Assembly (NCBI GenBank): GCA_947503395.1 | Contig: CANNDP010000011.1 | Location: forward strand, 1-20,317 | Source: Actinomycetota bacterium | GTDB lineage: Bacteria; Actinomycetota; Actinomycetes; Nanopelagicales; Nanopelagicaceae | Length of the DNA: 20,317 bases | Reading direction: 5' to 3' | Shown here: piece by piece, positions 1 to 7,510 of the stretch | Layout: every line of letters begins with the position of its first letter | How positions within the stretch are numbered: the first letter of the stretch is position 1 | The notes under the pieces: model-generated | Told to the model about the DNA's origin: nothing | The model's input: only the letters and a program-made list of their open reading frames with translations | Databases searched by the model: none | Translations under genes and position numbers: made by a program

Positions 1-851
1 CAGTTGGCTTAACTGATGATCCTTCAAGTGATGGTGGTAAATTCTTTGAAAAGACTTGGCCTGCTGATGTTCACCTAGTCGGAAAAGACATCCTCCGCTT
101 TCATGCTGTGATCTGGCCCGCAATGCTCATGGCTGCAAAGCTTGCTCTACCAAAGAAAGTATTTGCCCATGGCTGGCTCTTAGTTGGTGGCGAAAAGATG
201 AGCAAGAGTAAATTAACTGGAATTGCGCCTTCAGATATCACAAATCACTTTGGTGTTGATGCCTTCCGTTATTACTTTATGAGAGCAATTCCTTTTGGAA
301 GTGATGGCTCATTTTCTTGGGAGGATATGGCTGCCCGCTACACAAGCGAGCTAGCAAATGACTTTGGAAATCTAGCCTCACGCCTTGCAGCAATGGTTGA
401 GAAGTATTGCGATGGCATTCTGCCAAATCCAGCAAAAGATGAAGAGCTAGCAAGCGCGCTATCAAAGACAGTTGAGAGCGCAGATAAAGCAATTGTGGCC
501 CTAGATTTTCAAGGTGGAATAAATGCCATTATGGATTTCTGTAAGGTTGTTAATGGTTATGTAACGATTCAACAGCCTTGGGTAGTTGCTAAAGATGAGA
601 GCAAAAAAAGCGAGCTTGATGCAATTTTATATAACACTGCAGAATCTTTAAGAGCCCTTGCAATTCTGCTCCATCCAGTGATGCCGCTATCAACTAGCAA
701 GTTATGGTCTTATCTAGGTGCTGAGAGCTCTCTTGGGCCAATTTCCTCACAGAAAATTGCAGATGTTGCAAAGTGGGGACAGCTAAAGGGTGGAAGCAAA
801 ATAATTAAAGGGGATATTCTCTTTCCTCGTCTTCCAGATTTAGAGAGTTAA
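1..851 (+). CDS. metG: Methionyl-tRNA synthetase, 3' part (5' end outside window)
   Basis: Class I aminoacyl-tRNA synthetase that charges tRNA-Met in the cytoplasm. The frame is open from position 3, so the gene begins before the window and the GTG at 108 is an internal codon, not the start. The stretch GKDILRFHAVIWPAM near positions 81-122 is typical of MetG. The KMSKS signature, which binds ATP and stabilises the transition state, lies at 195-209 within GGEKMSKSKL. The helical anticodon-binding domain follows (GVDAFRYYFMR, then ANDFGNLASRL). The protein ends soon after that domain, with no C-terminal tRNA-binding (EMAP/Trbp111-like) extension, as expected for the short actinobacterial form. 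It is followed after 12 nt by tatD on the same strand. Identification is secure; the missing N-terminus would hold the HIGH motif. Confidence 0.95.
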   Translation, partial: VGLTDDPSSDGGKFFEKTWPADVHLVGKDILRFHAVIWPAMLMAAKLALPKKVFAHGWLLVGGEKMSKSKLTGIAPSDITNHFGVDAFRYYFMRAIPFGSDGSFSWEDMAARYTSELANDFGNLASRLAAMVEKYCDGILPNPAKDEELASALSKTVESADKAIVALDFQGGINAIMDFCKVVNGYVTIQQPWVVAKDESKKSELDAILYNTAESLRALAILLHPVMPLSTSKLWSYLGAESSLGPISSQKIADVAKWGQLKGGSKIIKGDILFPRLPDLES

Positions 852-863
852 AAAACTTAGCAA

Positions 864-1724
864 ATGGCTGATCGAAATAATCGCGAAGGTGATCGCAGAG
901 CTGCCCCTCTTCCTGAACCCCTACCCACCACTTGTGTGGATTCTCATGCTCACCTTGAGATAGTAACTGGCTCCGCAGCCGATCATGATGATGTTAAGAA
1001 AGTCTTAGATGATGCAAGAAGCGTTGGCATTGATCGAGTTGTTCAAGTTGGTATCTCTGTTAAGGAATCTCAATGGTCAGTGGATTGTGCCAATAAGTTC
1101 AATACTCAGGTCTTAGCAGCTGTTGCGCTTCATCCCAACGATGCTCCATTAATTGAAGATCTTGAATCTGATTTAGAGGAAATCAATAGGTTAGCTGGTG
1201 AAAAAAGAGTCTGCGCAATTGGCGAAACCGGGATGGACTTCTTTCGAACCGAGGAGAGCCTTAGAGATAAACAAAAGTACTCATTTAAAAAGCATATTGA
1301 AATTGCTAAAGCCCATAAGAAAGCTCTTATGATTCATGATCGTGACTCTCACCGAGCTGTATTAGATCTTCTAGATGAAGTAGGAGCGCCAACTCATACT
1401 GTTTTTCACTCATTCTCTGGAGATGCTGAGATGGCAAAGGAGTGCGTTGCTAAGGGCTATCTACTCTCTTTCTCAGGAACTGTTACCTTTAAAAATGCCC
1501 CACTTCTACATGAAGCGCTAATGCATGTTCCACTAGAAAACTTGCTAGTAGAAACAGATGCTCCCTTTCTAACTCCTACTCCAAATAGAGGAGCTCATAA
1601 CACTCCTGCTCAAATTCCACACATTTTGCGCTTTATGTCAGAGCGAAGGGGAGAGGATCTAACAACTCTTACCAGAGCAATTAGTGATAACGCAGAGCGC
1701 GTATTTGGATCCTTCGTCAGATGA
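864..1724 (+). CDS. tatD: TatD-family metal-dependent hydrolase (DNase)
   Basis: Predicted cytoplasmic TIM-barrel amidohydrolase-type nuclease of the TatD family (286 aa; family about 260, the extra being a charged, proline-rich N-terminal tail of about 22 residues). Metal-ligand motifs are in the expected order: DSHAHLE with H28 and H30, GETGMDF with the bridging Glu, a His in MIHDRDSHRAV, a His in VFHSFSGD, and the final Asp in ETDAPFLTP. Family members have 3'-5' exonuclease activity on DNA or RNA, but the physiological substrate is often unclear. The ATG at 864 lies 12 nt after metG with no good Shine-Dalgarno sequence. The stop overlaps the ksgA start as ATGA, suggesting translational coupling. 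In mycobacteria rpfB lies between tatD and ksgA; it is absent here. Confidence 0.92.
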   Translation: MADRNNREGDRRAAPLPEPLPTTCVDSHAHLEIVTGSAADHDDVKKVLDDARSVGIDRVVQVGISVKESQWSVDCANKFNTQVLAAVALHPNDAPLIEDLESDLEEINRLAGEKRVCAIGETGMDFFRTEESLRDKQKYSFKKHIEIAKAHKKALMIHDRDSHRAVLDLLDEVGAPTHTVFHSFSGDAEMAKECVAKGYLLSFSGTVTFKNAPLLHEALMHVPLENLLVETDAPFLTPTPNRGAHNTPAQIPHILRFMSERRGEDLTTLTRAISDNAERVFGSFVR

Positions 1725-2566
1725 GCATCACCTTACTTGGCGCAGGTGAGATCAGGCAGATTGCAGAGTCCTTAGACCTTCGCCCCACAAAATCACTTGG
1801 TCAAAACTTTGTAATTGATAGCAATACCTGTCAGAAAATTGTTCGGTTAGCGGGAATTACATCAAGTGATCATGTAGTTGAAATTGGCCCAGGCCTTGGA
1901 TCTTTAACCCTAGCTCTACTACAAGCCAGCAATAAAGTAACAGCAATTGAAATAGATAAACGTCTCTCCGATCAATTAGGAATCACCGCTAAGTCTCATG
2001 GGGCTAGTTCGAAAAATCTGATAATCGTTAATGCTGATGCTATGGAAGTAAATGAAATTGCGGGAAGGCCAGATAAGTTAGTGGCTAATCTTCCCTACAA
2101 CATCTCCGTGCCTGTCTTATTGAACTTTCTAGAAAAGTTTGAATCTATTACTTCAGGAATTGTTATGGTTCAAAGTGAGGTAGCAGAGCGACTAGCAGCA
2201 AAACCAGGTAGCAAAATCTATGGAGTTCCCAGCGCTAAGGCTGCATGGTGGGCTGATCTAAAATTGGCTGATTCGGTTTCACGTTCAATTTTTTGGCCAG
2301 TTCCTAAAGTTGACTCCTCATTAGTTAAATTCACAAGGCATAAACCTTTAGGAGATGAAAGGCTACGAAAGCTCACCTTTGAACTAGTTGATCGCGCATT
2401 TGGGCAGAGACGAAAGATGCTGCGCTCAATTTATGCAGATCTTGCCGGGGGATCAGCCCAGGCCGAGCAGCTGCTAATTGCTTCAGGAATTGAGCCAACT
2501 ATTCGCGGAGAAGCGTTAACAATTGATGACTTTCTGGCAATTGCTCGTCAATTAGATAGGCGTTAA
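1721..2566 (+). CDS. rsmA: 16S rRNA dimethyladenosine transferase RsmA/KsgA
   Basis: Transfers four methyl groups from S-adenosylmethionine to the two adjacent adenosines of the 3'-terminal 16S rRNA hairpin during late 30S assembly. The Rossmann-fold methyltransferase signatures are all present: LGQNFVID at about 26-33, the SAM-binding VVEIGPGLGSLT at about 52-63, the acidic EID at 77-79 that contacts the ribose, and the catalytic NLPYN at 123-127. The C-terminal helical rRNA-binding region contains FGQRRKMLR. At 281 aa it is normal family length. The ATG lies inside the tatD stop (ATGA, 1721-1724), so translation is probably coupled. Traditional name ksgA, because loss gives kasugamycin resistance in other bacteria. 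Confidence 0.96.
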   Translation: MSITLLGAGEIRQIAESLDLRPTKSLGQNFVIDSNTCQKIVRLAGITSSDHVVEIGPGLGSLTLALLQASNKVTAIEIDKRLSDQLGITAKSHGASSKNLIIVNADAMEVNEIAGRPDKLVANLPYNISVPVLLNFLEKFESITSGIVMVQSEVAERLAAKPGSKIYGVPSAKAAWWADLKLADSVSRSIFWPVPKVDSSLVKFTRHKPLGDERLRKLTFELVDRAFGQRRKMLRSIYADLAGGSAQAEQLLIASGIEPTIRGEALTIDDFLAIARQLDRR

Positions 2567-2592
2567 TAGCGCCGTAGTAATACCCTCACCAC

Positions 2593-3507
2593 ATGAGCGC
2601 CCAAGTTCTGGTTCGAGTTCCAGGAAAGATAAATCTTCAGCTCTCAGTTGGGCCGTTGCAAAAAGATGGATTTCATCCAGTAGCAACAGTATTTCAAGCA
2701 GTCTCAATCTTTGATGATGTAAAAGTTGAACTAAATGACGATGGGCTAGTACGCGTTCAATCGACAGGAAAAACTAATAATCATCTCCCGCTAGATAAAG
2801 AGAATTTAGCTGTTAAAGCTGTCGAGCTAATGCGCAAGAAATTTAGTATCTCTGATGGAATAACTATTACCTTAACAAAGGAAATTCCAATAGCTGGTGG
2901 TATGGCTGGCGGAAGTGCTGATGCAGGGGCAGCAATAGTTGGAATGGATAGTCTCTTTAATCTTGGGCTGAAACGAAACGATATGGAGAAAATTGGAGCA
3001 GAACTTGGCGCAGATGTTCCATTTACTATCTCTGGTGGAACAGCTATTGGAACAGGCAAAGGAGAGCAGATAACTCCAGTACTTTCTCGAGGAACATATA
3101 GTTGGGTTCTTGCTCTCTCTAGCTCTGGATTATCAACGCCTGCGGTTTATAGTGAATGCGATCGCCTCCGTGAAGGTCTGCAAGTTGCTCCACCACAAAT
3201 TAGTGATGCGCTCTTGCAAGCACTTAGCTCTGGAGATAGCAATAAACTTGGTAAAGCGCTAAGTAATGATTTGCAAGCAGCAGCATGTTCACTAAAACCA
3301 GCGCTTCGTCTAATTCTTGATGTTGGTTTGGATTATGGGGCCCTTGGTGGAATTGTCTCTGGCTCAGGTCCTAGCGTGGCATTTTTGGCAGAACATGAAG
3401 ATCATGCGCTAGATCTTGTTGTTGCACTGACCTCAAGCGGAGTAGTAGGTAATGTGGTTAGAGCATCTGGGCCAGTACCTGGAGCTCGGGTGATAGAGAG
3501 CCTATAA
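2593..3507 (+). CDS. ispE: 4-diphosphocytidyl-2-C-methyl-D-erythritol kinase
   Basis: GHMP-superfamily kinase that phosphorylates the 2-hydroxyl of CDP-methylerythritol in the non-mevalonate (MEP) isoprenoid pathway. The 304 aa length fits the family. The N-terminal substrate motif VPGKINLQL (residues 9-17) and the ATP-binding glycine-rich loop PIAGGMAGGSADAGAA (about 99-114) are clear. GADVPF carries the conserved Asp, and GGIVSGSGPSVAFL is the C-terminal GHMP motif. The loop reads GGMAGGSAD, where many homologues have G-x-GGGSSDAA, a mild variation. Only 26 nt separate it from rsmA, with no Shine-Dalgarno sequence. The order tatD-(rpfB)-ksgA-ispE is an actinobacterial hallmark. The window therefore comes from a MEP-pathway organism. 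Confidence 0.94.
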   Translation: MSAQVLVRVPGKINLQLSVGPLQKDGFHPVATVFQAVSIFDDVKVELNDDGLVRVQSTGKTNNHLPLDKENLAVKAVELMRKKFSISDGITITLTKEIPIAGGMAGGSADAGAAIVGMDSLFNLGLKRNDMEKIGAELGADVPFTISGGTAIGTGKGEQITPVLSRGTYSWVLALSSSGLSTPAVYSECDRLREGLQVAPPQISDALLQALSSGDSNKLGKALSNDLQAAACSLKPALRLILDVGLDYGALGGIVSGSGPSVAFLAEHEDHALDLVVALTSSGVVGNVVRASGPVPGARVIESL

Positions 3508-3542
3508 ATATCGAGCGTTATGGAGCATCCAGCCTGAGGCAA

Positions 3543-3555
3543 TAGAATTCAGGTT
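3543..3555 (+). promoter_or_regulatory. Candidate promoter -10 box for tRNA-Gln
   Basis: TAGAAT at 3543-3548 fits the actinobacterial TANNNT -10 pattern. Counting seven bases on from its last base puts the transcription start at about 3555, the first base of the mature tRNA. A -35 element is weak at best (TTATGG at 3518-3523, 19-nt spacer). The same hexamer lies upstream of glmU and mfd. This is inferred from pattern and position only. Confidence 0.4.
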
Positions 3556-3629
3556 CCTCCATTGTGTAGTGGCTAGCACATGGGCCTTTGAAGCCCAGGG
3601 TCCAGGATCGATACCTGGTGGAGGAGCCA
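3555..3629 (+). tRNA. tRNA-Gln (anticodon TTG), CCA encoded
   Basis: A complete cloverleaf can be folded by hand. The acceptor stem TCCTCCA (3555-3561) pairs perfectly with TGGAGGA (3619-3625). The D-stem is GTGT/GCAC with GG in the loop. The anticodon stem TGGGC/GCCCA flanks the loop CTTTGAA, giving anticodon TTG, which reads CAA (Gln). The T-stem CCAGG/CCTGG is perfect. The discriminator is G at 3626 and CCA is encoded at 3627-3629. The variable loop has four nucleotides. The T-loop is ATCGATA, so position 54 is A rather than the usual T and position 60 is A. A tRNA-Gln gene beside glmU is a known actinobacterial arrangement. Confidence 0.96.
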
Positions 3630-3664
3630 GCATTAAGCGGGAAAGAGATAGCTCGAAAATTAAA

Positions 3665-3698
3665 TAGAATAGGGCCAGGAGCGCAGAGAGGTGGGGAG
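3665..3698 (+). promoter_or_regulatory. Candidate glmU promoter and ribosome binding site
   Basis: TAGAAT at 3665-3670 is a good -10 candidate and would start transcription near 3677, giving a leader of about 22 nt. No convincing -35 is seen. GAGAGG at 3686-3691 is a Shine-Dalgarno sequence 7 nt before the TTG at 3699. Together these support the TTG at 3699 as the glmU start and exclude the much longer in-frame extension into the tRNA. Confidence 0.45.
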
Positions 3699-5120
3699 TT
3701 GAACCAGCTGGATCTCGCAATACTTCTCGCTGCTGGCGAGGGCAAACGGATGAAATCCTCTCGCGCCAAAGTTCTCCATGAAATTGCCGGTCGATCTCTA
3801 ATCGCACATGTCATCAAAACAGTTGAGCCCTTAGCCACTAAAGAGTTAAGAGTTGTAGTTGGAGCAAATAAAGAAGATGTAATCCAACATCTAAATCAAA
3901 TTTCACCAAGTGCTAAAACTATCTATCAAGAAGTTCGTGGCGGAACTGGCCATGCTGTAAAACTCGCGCTAGCTGGCTACAACTCATCTGGAACAGTATT
4001 AATCTGCGCCGGTGATACGCCACTGCTAACTAGCGCAACACTTAGAGAATTACTTAAAGACCATGGCTCAACTGGAGCCAGCGCCACTGTATTGACCACC
4101 CACATGCCTGATCCGAGTGGATACGGTCGAGTATTGCGAGAAGCAAACGGAGATCTGGCAGAGATAGTTGAAGAAAAAGATGCCACAGAGATTCAAAAGC
4201 AGACCTCTGAGATTAATTCAGGGGTCTACATTTTTGCTGCTACAGATTTAATAGCTGCGCTAGGCAAAATAGGTAAAAATAATGCTCAGCAAGAAGAGTA
4301 TCTAACTGATGTGATTGGCATCTTAAAGTCAGAGGGCAAGAAAGTCTCAGCCTTTGAAACTCCAGATTTCACTGAGATTTTAGGGATTAATGATCGCTCC
4401 CAGCTCTCTCAGGCTGGTTTCATAATGAATGCTCGAATTTGCGATGCATTAATGCAAAGTGGAGTAACAATCACAGATCCCATGAGCACATGGATCGATA
4501 TCACAAGTGAAATTGATATTGATGTGACTATTGAGCCAGGTAGTGCGATTAAGGGCAACACAAAAATTGGAAGTGCAGCTGTTATCGGACCAAGAACTAC
4601 TCTGATTAATTGCGAGGTAGGAGCGCAGGCGCGAGTATTTGAATCACATTGTGAGAGCTCAAAAATTGGTGAATCTGCCCAAGTTGGCCCATATACACAT
4701 CTTCGCAGTGGAACAGTGCTTGCAGAGCAGGTTCGCGTTGGCTCATTTGTCGAGATAAAGAATTCAACCATCGGAGTAGGTTCTAAAGTTCCACACCTTT
4801 CATATGTTGGTGATGCAAGTATTGGAACGCAGACAAATATCGGAGCTGCAACTGTAATTGTTAACTATGACGGCGTTGAAAAACATCAGACCGTAATTGG
4901 CGATCATGTGAGAATCGGCAGTGATTCAATGTTGGTAGCGCCAGTAAGTATTGGTGATGGCGCATACACAGCAGCTGGATCAGTAATTACCGAAGATGTT
5001 CCAGCAGGAGCGCTAGGGATAGGAAGAGCTCGACAATCTAATATCCTCGGCTGGGTCTTAAAGAGGAGAAAAGGTAGTAAGTCAGCAGAAGCGGCAGCCA
5101 AGAAAGAAGGGTCGAAATGA
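3699..5120 (+). CDS. glmU: Bifunctional GlmU: N-acetylglucosamine-1-phosphate uridyltransferase / glucosamine-1-phosphate acetyltransferase
   Basis: Makes UDP-GlcNAc, the precursor of peptidoglycan, in two steps: acetylation of glucosamine-1-phosphate, then uridylylation. The N-terminal pyrophosphorylase domain starts with LLAAGEGKRMKSS and AKVLHEIAGR; GGTGHAV, ICAGDTPLL and EEYLTD follow. The C-terminal left-handed beta-helix shows hexapeptide repeats from about residue 260, with RVGSFVEIKNS, PHLSYVGD (catalytic His) and ATVIVNYDG. The open frame extends back to a TTG at 3588, but that codon lies in the tRNA anticodon loop. I place the start at the TTG at 3699, behind a Shine-Dalgarno sequence and just before the first conserved strand, giving 473 aa, normal for GlmU. 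The tail is Lys/Ala-rich. The stop overlaps the prs start (ATGA). Confidence 0.94.
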   Translation: MNQLDLAILLAAGEGKRMKSSRAKVLHEIAGRSLIAHVIKTVEPLATKELRVVVGANKEDVIQHLNQISPSAKTIYQEVRGGTGHAVKLALAGYNSSGTVLICAGDTPLLTSATLRELLKDHGSTGASATVLTTHMPDPSGYGRVLREANGDLAEIVEEKDATEIQKQTSEINSGVYIFAATDLIAALGKIGKNNAQQEEYLTDVIGILKSEGKKVSAFETPDFTEILGINDRSQLSQAGFIMNARICDALMQSGVTITDPMSTWIDITSEIDIDVTIEPGSAIKGNTKIGSAAVIGPRTTLINCEVGAQARVFESHCESSKIGESAQVGPYTHLRSGTVLAEQVRVGSFVEIKNSTIGVGSKVPHLSYVGDASIGTQTNIGAATVIVNYDGVEKHQTVIGDHVRIGSDSMLVAPVSIGDGAYTAAGSVITEDVPAGALGIGRARQSNILGWVLKRRKGSKSAEAAAKKEGSK

Positions 5121-6100
5121 GTAACGAAATACGTCTCAGCTCCGAAAAACGTCTCCGTCTCTTTACCGGACGTGGATACCCTGAGTTAGCCGATGAGGTG
5201 GCATCAGAACTTGGTATTCCAATTACCCCCACATCTGCATATGACTTTGCCAATGGTGAGATATTTATAAGATTCGAAGAGAGCGTTCGTGGCTGTGATG
5301 CCTTCGTAATTCAAAGCCATACCACTCCAGTAAATAAGCAGATCATGGAACAACTAATAATGGTTGATGCCCTTAAGAGAGCATCAGCTAAGCGAATTAC
5401 CGTTATTGCTCCCTTCTATGGCTATGCCAGACAAGATAAGAAACATAGAGGCAGAGAGCCGATATCTGCTCGATTAATGGCAGATTTATTTAAAACTGCC
5501 GGTGCTGATCGTTTAATGACGGTGGATCTTCACACCTCACAGATTCAAGGATTCTTTGATGGTCCCGTTGATCACTTATTTGCGCTACCACTTCTAGCAA
5601 ATTACGTTGGTTCAAAAGTTGATCGCTCAAGGTTAACGATCGTCTCTCCAGACTCAGGACGAGTGCGAGTGGCAGAGCGATGGAGCGATCTATTGGGCGG
5701 AGCTCAGATTGCCTTTATCCATAAGACACGTGATCCAAGAATTCCAAATGAAGCAATTACCGGACGCGTAGTTGGAGATGTTTCAGGACAAACCTGCGTG
5801 GTTATCGATGACATGATCGATACTGCTGGCACCATAATTAAAGCGATAGATGCGCTCTATGACGCTGGAGCTACAGAGGTAATCGTTGCTGCAACTCATC
5901 CAGTATTTTCTGGCCCTGCAGCAGAGCGCCTAGCTAATTCCAGAGTAAAAGAAGTTGTGGTTGTAAATACTCTTCCGATACCTGAGGAATCAAGATTTCC
6001 AACTCTGACTGTTCTATCTATTGCACCTCTTCTAGGTAGAGCAATTCGTGAAGTATTTGAAGATGGCTCTGTTACGAGCCTCTTTGATGGCCATTCCTAA
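5117..6100 (+). CDS. prs: Ribose-phosphate pyrophosphokinase (PRPP synthetase)
   Basis: Transfers pyrophosphate from ATP to ribose-5-phosphate to give PRPP, used for purine, pyrimidine, histidine, tryptophan and NAD synthesis. The 327 aa length matches class I enzymes. Signatures seen: GYARQDKKHRGREPISARL in the ATP/flexible-loop region, DLH at 137-139 of the pyrophosphate-binding DLHTSQIQGFF, and the ribose-5-phosphate loop VVIDDMIDTAGTI (VIDD at 229-232, TAGT at 236-239). The start ATG lies in the glmU stop and is preceded by the Shine-Dalgarno-like AAGAAGG. glmU-prs is a conserved actinobacterial pair. The downstream secreted hydrolase overlaps its 3' end. Confidence 0.96.
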   Translation: MSNEIRLSSEKRLRLFTGRGYPELADEVASELGIPITPTSAYDFANGEIFIRFEESVRGCDAFVIQSHTTPVNKQIMEQLIMVDALKRASAKRITVIAPFYGYARQDKKHRGREPISARLMADLFKTAGADRLMTVDLHTSQIQGFFDGPVDHLFALPLLANYVGSKVDRSRLTIVSPDSGRVRVAERWSDLLGGAQIAFIHKTRDPRIPNEAITGRVVGDVSGQTCVVIDDMIDTAGTIIKAIDALYDAGATEVIVAATHPVFSGPAAERLANSRVKEVVVVNTLPIPEESRFPTLTVLSIAPLLGRAIREVFEDGSVTSLFDGHS

Positions 6101-7451
6101 AAGAGCAAGGCTGCGCTGGCTCTCTCTTTCTCTCTGCGCATTCTCTCTACTTCCACTTGCACCTGCCCAATCAAATGAGCCCTATCGCATAACTGTGATG
6201 TCAAGAAATATCTATCTTGGCGCAGATGTTGGGGTGGCACTTGATTTGATTCCTAATTTTCCAGCAGCAGCTCAATTTATGTGGGATCAGATGAAGCAAA
6301 CAAATTTCAAAGCTAGAGCTCCAAAATTAGCTAATGAAATCCTGCAAGATCGCCCAGAAATAATAGGGATTCAAGAGGCAACTTCTTGGCGATGCAAGAA
6401 AGATTTCTTTGGCCCTGAAGTTGAAATCTATAACTTCCTTGATGACTTGATTGCTGCTACAAAGAGTGCGGGACTTTCTTACTCAATAGCCTCTGCTAAT
6501 GGCGTCAAAGCCTTTAATCCAGGCTATTCAATTGGTGCTATTCCCTACCTAACTAAAGTAGTTGATCCAGAAGTTTTTAATCCAATATTTGGTCAAGATA
6601 GCGCGGCCTGCGGATTTGTTATTGGCGATGCTCTTTTAGTTCGAGATGATGTTAAATCCCAGATTATCCAAGTTGGAAATAGTGAATATGAAGCAAGTTA
6701 TTCCATAGTTCCAGTATTAATGAAGATCTATCGTGGATATAGCTGGGCTGATTTTAAGGTTCAAGACTCAGTGGTTCGGGTTATTACAACTCACCTTGAG
6801 TCAATCTGGGATGAGAATAAGATTCCAAATTCTGCTATTCAGGCTCAGCAATTGGTTGCTGATCTAAAAGATGCCAAGATGCCAATTATCATCCTTGGCG
6901 ATTTCAATGCAGATTATCGAGATCCAAGAGGAGTTGATGAACCTAACCCAGGTGAGCAACCAGTTGTTAATGATACCTGCCCAACATCTGGTGGAGCTAA
7001 GTGCAACGCTTACTCGACAATGATTGAAGCTGGATTTGAGAATGCCTCACCTGATGCTAAGAACGCGCGCTACTTCACCTGGGGAGCAGCAGCGCTTCTA
7101 GATGGTCCTGATAAGAAGCGAGCAAAGATTGCTAAGCAACTTGGTAATCAATATGGATTTACAGATCGTCTTGATTATATTTTCACTAAAAATGTTTATG
7201 CCACAGTAAGTTCAAAGATAATTGGCAATGTCTGGCCAGATGGCTCTGGAGTCTGGAATTGCGGGAGCAAGATTTGTTTTCCTTCAGATCATGCTGGAGT
7301 TGTTTCAACCATCGAATTACCAAGAATGGCTGGAGCGATTGATCCAGATCTAGATAGCCATGCAAAATCAGCTTTCACACCATGGTATTTGGCAGCAGGT
7401 GTAATCCTGCTAATTCTTATCTGGCGTATTACTCGTCGTTTAAGGCGGTAG
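6087..7451 (+). CDS. Secreted, C-terminally membrane-anchored endonuclease/exonuclease/phosphatase-fold protein
   Basis: Predicted extracytoplasmic phosphodiesterase or phosphatase of the DNase I-like (EEP) superfamily; the substrate cannot be told from sequence. With the ATG at 6087 (454 aa) it opens with a classic signal peptide: basic MAIPKRARLRW, a hydrophobic core, and cleavage probably after A27 (APA/QS). Active-site motifs in order: RNIYLGAD (N41), IGIQEAT (E97), TTHLES (H236), LGDFNAD (D272, N274), RLDYIF (D363) and PSDH (D401, H402). Several Cys suit an oxidising compartment. A single C-terminal hydrophobic helix (about residues 430-447, WYLAAGVILLILIW) ends in RITRRLRR, so it should be held in the membrane facing out; no LPXTG motif is visible. 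The start overlaps prs by 14 nt; ATG 6063 and GTG 6048 are in-frame alternatives. Mycobacteria have lipoprotein gene lpqT at this position. Confidence 0.83.
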   Translation: MAIPKRARLRWLSLSLCAFSLLPLAPAQSNEPYRITVMSRNIYLGADVGVALDLIPNFPAAAQFMWDQMKQTNFKARAPKLANEILQDRPEIIGIQEATSWRCKKDFFGPEVEIYNFLDDLIAATKSAGLSYSIASANGVKAFNPGYSIGAIPYLTKVVDPEVFNPIFGQDSAACGFVIGDALLVRDDVKSQIIQVGNSEYEASYSIVPVLMKIYRGYSWADFKVQDSVVRVITTHLESIWDENKIPNSAIQAQQLVADLKDAKMPIIILGDFNADYRDPRGVDEPNPGEQPVVNDTCPTSGGAKCNAYSTMIEAGFENASPDAKNARYFTWGAAALLDGPDKKRAKIAKQLGNQYGFTDRLDYIFTKNVYATVSSKIIGNVWPDGSGVWNCGSKICFPSDHAGVVSTIELPRMAGAIDPDLDSHAKSAFTPWYLAAGVILLILIWRITRRLRR

Positions 7452-7463
7452 TTGAGCCCGGTT

Positions 7464-7492
7464 TTGCGCTTCTAATTGCCTTTAGGTAGCCT
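7464..7492 (+). promoter_or_regulatory. Promoter of rplY-pth
   Basis: TTGCGC at 7464-7469 and TAGCCT at 7487-7492 are separated by exactly 17 nt, a good match to a housekeeping sigma-factor promoter (TTGNNN and TANNNT). Transcription would start near 7499, leaving a leader of about 47 nt that contains a hairpin and the ribosome binding site. This is the best-formed promoter in the window. Confidence 0.6.
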
Positions 7493-7510
7493 TCGCATCA
7501 CTTAAGGCGA

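Noticed and set aside
3502..3838. Two minus-strand frames across the tRNA and glmU start
   Set aside because: They overlap a certain tRNA and conserved coding sequence and show no recognisable domain.
4409..4771. Antisense open frame of 120 codons inside glmU
   Set aside because: It lies wholly within a conserved gene, resembles no family, and has no promoter or Shine-Dalgarno sequence; a shadow frame.
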